Positions 58,201 to 64,000 of a stretch of DNA of 64,000 nt are shown one piece after another; position 1 is the first letter of the stretch; each line of letters begins with the position of its first letter. Source of the DNA: Udeniomyces pyricola (taxonomy: Eukaryota > Basidiomycota > Tremellomycetes > Cystofilobasidiales > Mrakiaceae); the NCBI GenBank assembly GCA_039545295.1, contig BCIK01000020.1:186001-250000 (forward strand), given 5' to 3'. The position numbers and the translations under genes are program-made. The notes below the pieces were generated by a model. It was not told the DNA's origin. It saw nothing but the letters and a program-made list of their open reading frames with translations, and did no database searches.

Positions 58201-59823
58201 CCGCAATCAACGCCGCCTTGCGCTTCTCGACGACGTCCGCGATGCCATTGTCGATGTGTGGATTCTTGTACGTGCATTCTTGGAACCACCGAGGCGACCA
58301 AGGAAGGCGAGGGTGGTTGAGGATGAGGTTCGCATCAGCGAGGGTGTTGGAGACGTAATTGATGTTGGGTGGAATCGTAATCAGAACGAGATAAAGTGCA
58401 TGGCAGAATGTCTGTTCGAAAGACAGAGAGAGAGCAGGAAAAAAAAAAGAAGAGTAAGAGACGTTAGAACAGTTCGAGCGCTCCCTACTGTTTTTTATGC
58501 TATCCAAACTCATCGACTCTCCTTCCTCCCCCTCCCCCCCTCCCCTCCGACGAAATGCAAGTCTGATATCCAACAACACAATTTCCATACAGGACAAGAA
58601 GGAAAAAGCAGGAAGACAGGAAGGGGCCTACCGTTTTCTGACTGCCTCTCGAGATCCAACCTTCCAGTCGGATGAGGCCGCGTCCGAGCAGCTGGCCGAG
58701 GACGTTGGCCGTTTCCTTCGAAACGACGCTGAAGGGTTCGGTCGAACTCGAAGAAGCGCCGTATGGGATGATGTTGATGGTTTCGTCCGAGCCGGCGGTC
58801 GAGGTCGCCTTGTGCTACAAGACAGAATTGAAGGAAACGATTGGGAAAAGGGGNGNGGGGGGGGGGGATGAAATGCTTCAAGATCAGCCCTTGCCGCCGC
58901 CCCCCCCCCCTTCATTCCATTCCAGTTTTGTTCGTGTAATCCTAGTGATCCCATATTTGGGCCTGCTGGGTTTCAAACCTAGTCACTTGCGCTGTGTCAC
59001 TCACTTTGAGCTTGATCCGTGCCCATTCACATCCATCAACTGCGAGGACTTCGCCCTTGGGATACTCCTTGATAAGACTCTGACCGGGCGGGACTGTCGC
59101 GTCGAGAAACGGTGTCGGATAGACGATCAACGCCGTCGTCGTCAACGTTCCCACAAAGACAGGACGTGAGTCCGAAGCAGAGGTCGGCGGAGGAGCCGGT
59201 CGAGAGGCTGCTGGAGGAGGAGGAGGAGTAGGAAGTTTATCGACGTCGATAGGGGAATGAAGGGTCGTGGCAGAGGATGGGGTAGGATGGGCAGGAGCAT
59301 GAGAGGATCCGTTGACGGTTCGATGCTGTGCCTGGTGGTGCTTTCGAGATTGGGATGATGCTTGGGTAGGATGAGGTTGGTTTGGGTTGGGTAGCAAAAG
59401 GCCCTGCGAATGGAGAGACGAAGCAGAAGCAGCCGAGGAGGATCGAGCGTGCTGCGTTTGGGGTTGATGGTGGGGGTGAGGATGCTGGCGCGAAGAGGAC
59501 GAAGAAGAAGAAGAAGAAGAAGTCGACGCGACGTGTCCTCGTCGTGCGTTATGATGATGGGGGTCCAAAGCGGACGACGGGTACGTTGATGGAGGTTGGG
59601 AAGAGTGACTGGACGCGTGGGATGGATGATGGGCCGAGGATGAGGACGAGGAGGATGTGGCTACTGGTCGAGCAGCGTTGGAGGCGTCGATCCTCGGTCG
59701 TTTGGCGTCGTTGCGTGAGAAGGAGGAGGAGGAAGAAAAAGAGGCTGCAAGGTGAGGATTTTCGGTGTCGTCATCGCTGAGGGTGAGGTCGATCTGGTTG
59801 GCAGACATGAGGATGGGTAGCAA
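53309..59823 (-). CDS. Rad5/HLTF-like SNF2-RING ATPase
   Basis: Ten exons: 59823-59005, 58814-58632, 58411-58087, 57910-57621, 57444-56372, 56194-55278, 55049-53941, 53777-53732, 53539-53415 and 53344-53309 (TGA); about 1640 aa, phase closes. N-terminal 180 residues are Ser/His-rich with a SUMO-binding-like IDLTLSDDD near the start. A HIRAN-like region (about 190-335) runs from FVGTLTTTALIVYP to NVLGQLLGRGLIRLEGW. SNF2 motifs: LYPHQRKALTFL, Walker A ILADDMGLGKSLT, TLIVCPLTTVSNWEDQL, DEAHFIKD, CLTGTPIQN. A C3HC4 RING (CVECD, CQHLYCLACF, CSACSSAL) sits between the two ATPase lobes. The second lobe has IVFSQWTSMLDRIE, LLVSLRAGGVGLNLT and HRLGQTR. This order is that of Rad5/HLTF/SHPRH-type ligases, known to poly-ubiquitinate PCNA and remodel forks; Rad16/Uls1 lack the HIRAN part. 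A long Lys/Asp/Glu insert (about 615-690) splits lobe 1. MSANQ at 59808 is an alternative start. Confidence 0.85.
55225..55267. repeat. A43 homopolymer in intron 6 of the Rad5-like gene
   Basis: Uninterrupted A43 on the plus strand, T43 on the coding strand, starting 10 nt after the GTGCGT donor at 55277. Confidence 0.92.
58855..58857. other. Ambiguous bases (N) in a G-run, intron 1 of the Rad5-like gene
   Basis: N at 58855 and 58857 inside a run of G. Unresolved assembly positions within an intron. Confidence 0.95.
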
Positions 59824-60657
59824 AGTAAAGGGGGGAGGGGGAGGGGATTGATGAGAGGGAGAACGATGAGGACTAATAAGGCGAGAGTGATTGATGATGA
59901 GTTTATGAAACTAAACTGTAATTGTTGGAGCGGCAATCCACAATCCTCCCTCTATCAAAACTCATCATCACGTAAACCTCCTTGGAGACAGTTAGTTGTC
60001 TACGCCGTCTTATTATACATATATATATATATAACCAACCGTCTTTGGGCGCGACTGCATCATGACACGCATATAGTCCTCATCATCATGCAATCATATA
60101 CCATCCACAACATACATCAGGCGTATATACGCGTCTGCATCTCTTCCATCCATCCATCCATCCCATCCACACAGCGCAGATCATCGAAATTCGAACCACT
60201 GCCACAAATCTGCCTTTTCTCCATCACATATCCTATATACATATCAAACCGCCGATGATCATCATGCATCACAATGTGCTATACGTACCGACACTCAAAT
60301 GATGGGCTGATCGACTCGGATATCGACAATAGCCATGACATGCATGGCATATATGTACCATGAATATTCCAGCGTTGTACCACGTGATCATCCTGCACAT
60401 CCGACCCATATGTATGTATATTCATGATCCTCAATCTAATTTGACGCCAAATGATCGATGAATCCTGATCTCTAATCCACCCAAACCCCCGGCTCCCTTT
60501 TCCCTAAACTACCAGTATATATATAACCTAATCAACCCTGTCCTCTCGAATCTAGCTTCCCCTTTCTCTGATATACTAACGCGGGTTATGGTCCCCATGC
60601 AGAGCATAGCCTATATATATATGTATATATATATATGATCTAACTAGTTAGCTAGCT
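59824..60657. promoter_or_regulatory. Promoter of the Rad5-like gene in reverse and 3' flank of NUC1
   Basis: 834 bp without a supported gene. On the minus strand the NUC1-like gene ends here and the Rad5-like gene starts after it, so this stretch must hold the promoter of the Rad5-like gene. AT-rich repeats lie at about 60015-60033 and 60613-60638. Confidence 0.45.
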
Positions 60658-60782
60658 CTAGCGATGAGCGATGAGCGCCGTTGGGACTTGGGGTGCATCT
60701 TTCAGTTTTTTTCGAGCGTCGTCGACTGGGAGGGAGAGATATATGGGTGGATGGGAGGGAAAAGGGGAGGAAGTGAGTGGGG

Positions 60783-60846
<64 letters not shown>

Positions 60847-63800
60847 AAGAAGTAGAAAGAAGGAAGAAAAAAAAAATCCACTCACATCTCCTCACGACGA
60901 CTTCACACTTGATCTCCCTACACAACGCCTTTGCATTCCTCTTAACGTCCTCTCCAACCAGACTAAGACCCGAAGCTTTCTCGACCTGTTCGATCGGCAC
61001 GAGGAATGATTCGAGCGAAGCTTGATCGGGAATGACCGCGTTGGGTAAAACGAACGCTGCCATCGAGAGTTGACGAGGAGAGGTACCAAGGGGGGAAGAT
61101 GATGATGATGCCGGACGAGAGGTGAGGATGACTTTGGAAAAGTGGGTAGGGACGGAAATCGAAGGTGGGTTTCCAATGACTTCATGCGTCTGAGTGGATC
61201 CGATCGGACCCAAAGGAAAAAAAAAAAGGCAAGCAAGAACACAAGGCAGATTAATAGAGAGAGAGAGAGAGCGCCATGAACGATGTGAGAGACATTGTTC
61301 AGTCATCCATTTTCTGCCCCCCCGCCCCCCCCCCCCAAAAAAAAATTGGTGCAAATAGGAAACAAACAATCATATATGCGGAGGGAAAGATAGAAGGAAA
61401 GGTGGTTGAAAGGAGATACGTACCACTCTCCATTTGCCATCGACTGGGGACTTGGCCGGCAGGTAAAGGGGGATCGTAAAAACGTAAACGTCCTCGAATT
61501 GGTTCGTCAACTTGCGAGAAAAATCTTCGAGATAAGCCCAATCTGACATCATGCGCGCGCGAAAAAAAACATTGCCAGAGAGAGAGAAAGTAAGAGAGGG
61601 AAAGAAGGAAGAAGAAAAAATAATAAAATCAAGTAAGTTTTCTCTTGTATCCAATTGTTCTTTTTTTTTCTTGTTTTTTTTTTTTCTTCTTCTTCTGGAT
61701 AGAGAGTCGAAAGGAAGTAAAGGGAAGAAAAAGAGACAAGTAGAGGACGATCGAGACGAACAATGACGGTTGAACCCATCGCCAACTTGAGGTGCAATGT
61801 TGGAGAGAAGGAACGTCTCATCCATCGCAGCCTATACGAATAAGGAAACAACGAAATACACACAGTGAGACAGAGAGAGAAGGAGAGGAAAGAAGAAAAT
61901 TTGAGCAATATAAGCAGGTAGAGGTGGATTTGGATAGAACTTGATGGCGTGTGATGGAGGAAAGAAAGGGGAAAGGGGAAAGGGGAAAAGGGAAAGAAAA
62001 AAAAAAGTGGCTCACTTGAGAAGTCTTGGCATCAGCCGCAGGGACCTATCCATACGCACAGAGCGACATCAAGAAAGAGAGAGAGGACAGTAAAGCCAAG
62101 GGAAGACAGGTTCATATACAGGGGATTGAAGCAAGAAAAAAGAGAAGGGGGGAGGATCAGCATTCATCCCTTCTCTTCCTCCCCCAAACGACCCCAGAGA
62201 AACCACGAAAAGGGAAGAAAGCGCCAACAGACCAAACAAAAAGGAAGAGAAAGAAAACACACGAACCATATGACCTCGATCGTACCCACTCTTGAAATAA
62301 TCCTTCAACTTTGCCCTCCACAGGGCTGGAATCTCCTCGTCTTCTTCGAACCGAGATTTGTCACGAGATGCTTTACCGCCGTCTCCAGCTGGAAGGGTCG
62401 TTCCAGAGGAAGGGGGAGGGAGAAGGGGTTTGAAAGAGGCGAGCGTGAGGTGTTCTGCCGTCTGATTTTTTTTGGGGGGGGAGAGCAAACACGTTTGGAA
62501 GGGAAGGAAGAGGAATAAATTGAAAGAAGGTCAACTGGTACTCCAGAAAGAAATCAAAATCCATTCAGAGCGAGGAAAAGACGGGGAGATTTCCAGAAGA
62601 TAAAATGAGACAACCAACCCAAGCGGCTGAAGGATGGGGGATAAATGTATGTATATATATATATCCCAAATGAGACGGGTTTCAATTGAAGACCGAGACG
62701 AGTGACCCGAATCAAGGGGAAGGAAGTATGTATGTTTTGATGGCATGTCAGTGTATCTTCTGTTTTCTATCCCAGCGAGTGTGGGTTTCCTTGATTGATT
62801 TATAAGGTGAATGGTCTCGAGCTGTAGAGGAAGGAAGGATGGGGTCGGAAAGGAGAGAGGAGAACGGAGAGAGGTAAATGCGAGACGAACGATGTTGGAG
62901 GCGACGATCGTACGCGGCGACGTAACTGCAAATGCCACGACACAGCAAGAACAACCCAGAAAAATAAAAGAGCAGTGGCGGAGAGAGATAAAGACGTTGC
63001 ATTTGTTGTGGTAAATTAGTATACAAATAGGGTGGGAGGGTGGGAGAGAAAGAGAGGACAAGATTGAGATAAAAAGAGAAAACAAGTCAGATTTAGGATT
63101 CGGTTCAAGCTTCCAACCTCAGGCATCGTTTTGCCTTTCTTATAGGAAGTCGACGCCAGGCTTTTTCATCCACGAGGTCGACCCACGTCTGGTGTATGAG
63201 CCTTCAGTATCCCCCGTGTTCCCAACAGGTAAGGTCCGTCCGGGGATCGTGCCGACTCCAATCCAAAAAAAAAACCTCCAACCCAGACCGAAGCGACAAT
63301 AAAGGAAAAGGGGAATGGTTCTGAAAATCAAACGTACGCTTTGCGACGAAGGATGTCGGATGTGGAATCTACCAAACGATCAGAAGAGGAAGAAACGCAA
63401 ACAACACAAGGTGAGATCTCAAGTGGAAAGGCTTGGAAACGATGAGACGGAAGACGCAAAGAGGTGTCTCGATCAACACGTGAGTGGTTGGCCGTTCGTT
63501 TCTCCTTCCCGACTTTATATTTAATTTGGTTTGGTCCAGAGAGGATATGTTATTACCAATCTCTCCCACAACCAAACGTTGTTGGTTCCTTCCAGTCCTT
63601 CCCTCAGATAAATCTTGAGGGGAAAGATCACCCTATGTTCTATTGACGCGGATCCTAGCCAGAAGCCGCTACTTCTGAATCGTCCCTTCTAAGTCGGAAA
63701 GCCAACCCTTGATACGAAACCCCAGCAACTTACTAGGGATCCCCAATTGATACTCCTTCTCCAACCCAACTTGCATACCACTTGAGAACCCCAAGCTTGG

Positions 63801-64000
63801 TCGTCCTCCGGCTCCAGATGCCAAGATCGGTCCAGCTCCTGGAGCAGTGGTGGTGATGAGGACCTGACTGGCCGGGGGTGCTGAGATCACTACGGGCGAC
63901 GACGACACAGTGCCCGCTTGCTGCTGCTGCTGCTGCTGCTGCTTGGTAGAGGAGGACGAGGAAAGGAGAGCGTAGGTCGTTCCACCACCGACGAAGAGGC
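60658..64000 (-). CDS. NUC1: NUC1/EndoG-type mitochondrial nuclease (5' partial)
   Basis: Ten exons visible: 64000-63734, 63368-63338, 62925-62891, 62626-62619 (8 nt), 62461-62267, 62045-62016, 61831-61762, 61542-61424, 61189-60886 and 60725-60658 (TAG); 374 aa in phase, start codon off the window. The visible N-terminus has a small hydrophobic stretch (LFVGGGTTYALLS), a Gln run and a Ala/Pro/Gly linker, as expected for the mitochondrial anchor. The DNA/RNA non-specific endonuclease domain has YDRRLQHPAWTAEHLT, the catalytic DRGH in SGYDRGHMVPAADAK, the Mg-binding Asn in FLLSNIAPQ, GFNRHYWAYLEDF and VYVFTIPLYLP (usually TGP or SGP where this has TIP). Known role of the family: mitochondrial nuclease for recombination and programmed cell death. 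Exon 4 encodes only part of Pro, Ala and Trp of the PAW motif. Last intron holds a (CT)n tract. Confidence 0.9.
60786..60843. repeat. (GA)n dinucleotide microsatellite
   Basis: About 29 perfect AG units on the plus strand, i.e. (CT)n on the coding strand of NUC1, inside its last intron between 60885 and 60726. Confidence 0.92.

Noticed and set aside
58945..59002. tRNA-like element with a TTTGAAA loop in intron 1 of the Rad5-like gene
   Set aside because: A palindromic GGTTTGAAACC looks like a T-arm, but no A-box, anticodon arm or matching acceptor stem can be folded within tRNA spacing.
60180..60240. B-box-like GGTTCGAAT on the minus strand
   Set aside because: The T-stem does not pair and no A-box lies upstream; it is an isolated match in intergenic DNA.
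1..64000. Transposons, CRISPR arrays, secondary-metabolite or toxin clusters
   Set aside because: No transposase or reverse-transcriptase motifs, no regular spaced repeats and no PKS, NRPS or tailoring genes were found; all long coding regions are conserved cellular genes.

Overview
The window is nuclear DNA of an intron-rich fungus, most probably a basidiomycete. Every gene is broken by many short introns (mostly 45-150 nt) with GTRNGT donors and pyrimidine-rich acceptors. The F-box, TSC1, hybrid-kinase and Rad5-like proteins look basidiomycete in style, and spacers are full of homopolymers and microsatellites. I cannot name the genus. There is no sign of plasmid, phage, transposon, CRISPR or rRNA, and I found no tRNA I would defend. 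All gene models were built by joining exons by eye so that the codon phase closes at each junction. The phase closes across all coding exons of 12 of the 14 genes. The exceptions are one exon of the Rab gene, where one extra base breaks it, and the last exon of the F-box gene.

Layout: (1) 1-3303 (+) NOM1/Sgd1 MIF4G-MA3 ribosome-biogenesis factor, 5' end off the window. (2) 3709-6616 (-) F-box protein. (3) 7056-13306 (+) EDC4/Ge-1/Pdc1-like decapping scaffold. (4) 14791-16711 (-) Ypt1/Rab1. (5) 18147-19086 (-) QCR10, complex III subunit. (6) 19403-22078 (+) DUS1-type tRNA dihydrouridine synthase. (7) 22448-25797 (-) ZUP1/Mug105-like C78 deubiquitinase with two zinc fingers. (8) 26364-29730 (-) SmgGDS/RAP1GDS1-like armadillo protein. 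(9) 30367-39824 (-) a 24-exon GAF-GAF hybrid histidine kinase of about 2250 aa. (10) 41186-42006 (-) small Dabb (stress-responsive A/B barrel) protein. (11) 43154-47839 (+) TSC1/hamartin. (12) 48292-52252 (+) RRP6/EXOSC10 exosome nuclease. (13) 53309-59823 (-) Rad5/HLTF-like SNF2-RING ATPase. (14) 60658-64000 (-) NUC1/EndoG-type nuclease, 5' end off the window.

The genes are ordinary conserved eukaryotic housekeeping or signalling genes, not a functional cluster. Loose themes are RNA biology (SGD1, EDC4, DUS1, RRP6) and small-GTPase control (Ypt1, RAP1GDS1-like, TSC1). The most interesting signal is in gene structure: several genes contain microexons of 6-15 nt, three of which are needed to keep the reading frame and all but one of which restore a family signature. 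Other points of note are a likely pseudo-receiver domain in the hybrid kinase, introns with T-runs of about 40 nt directly after the 5' splice site, a possible 22-nt intron or alternative acceptor in the EDC4 gene, and an apparent single-base frameshift in the Ypt1 gene that is probably a sequence error.
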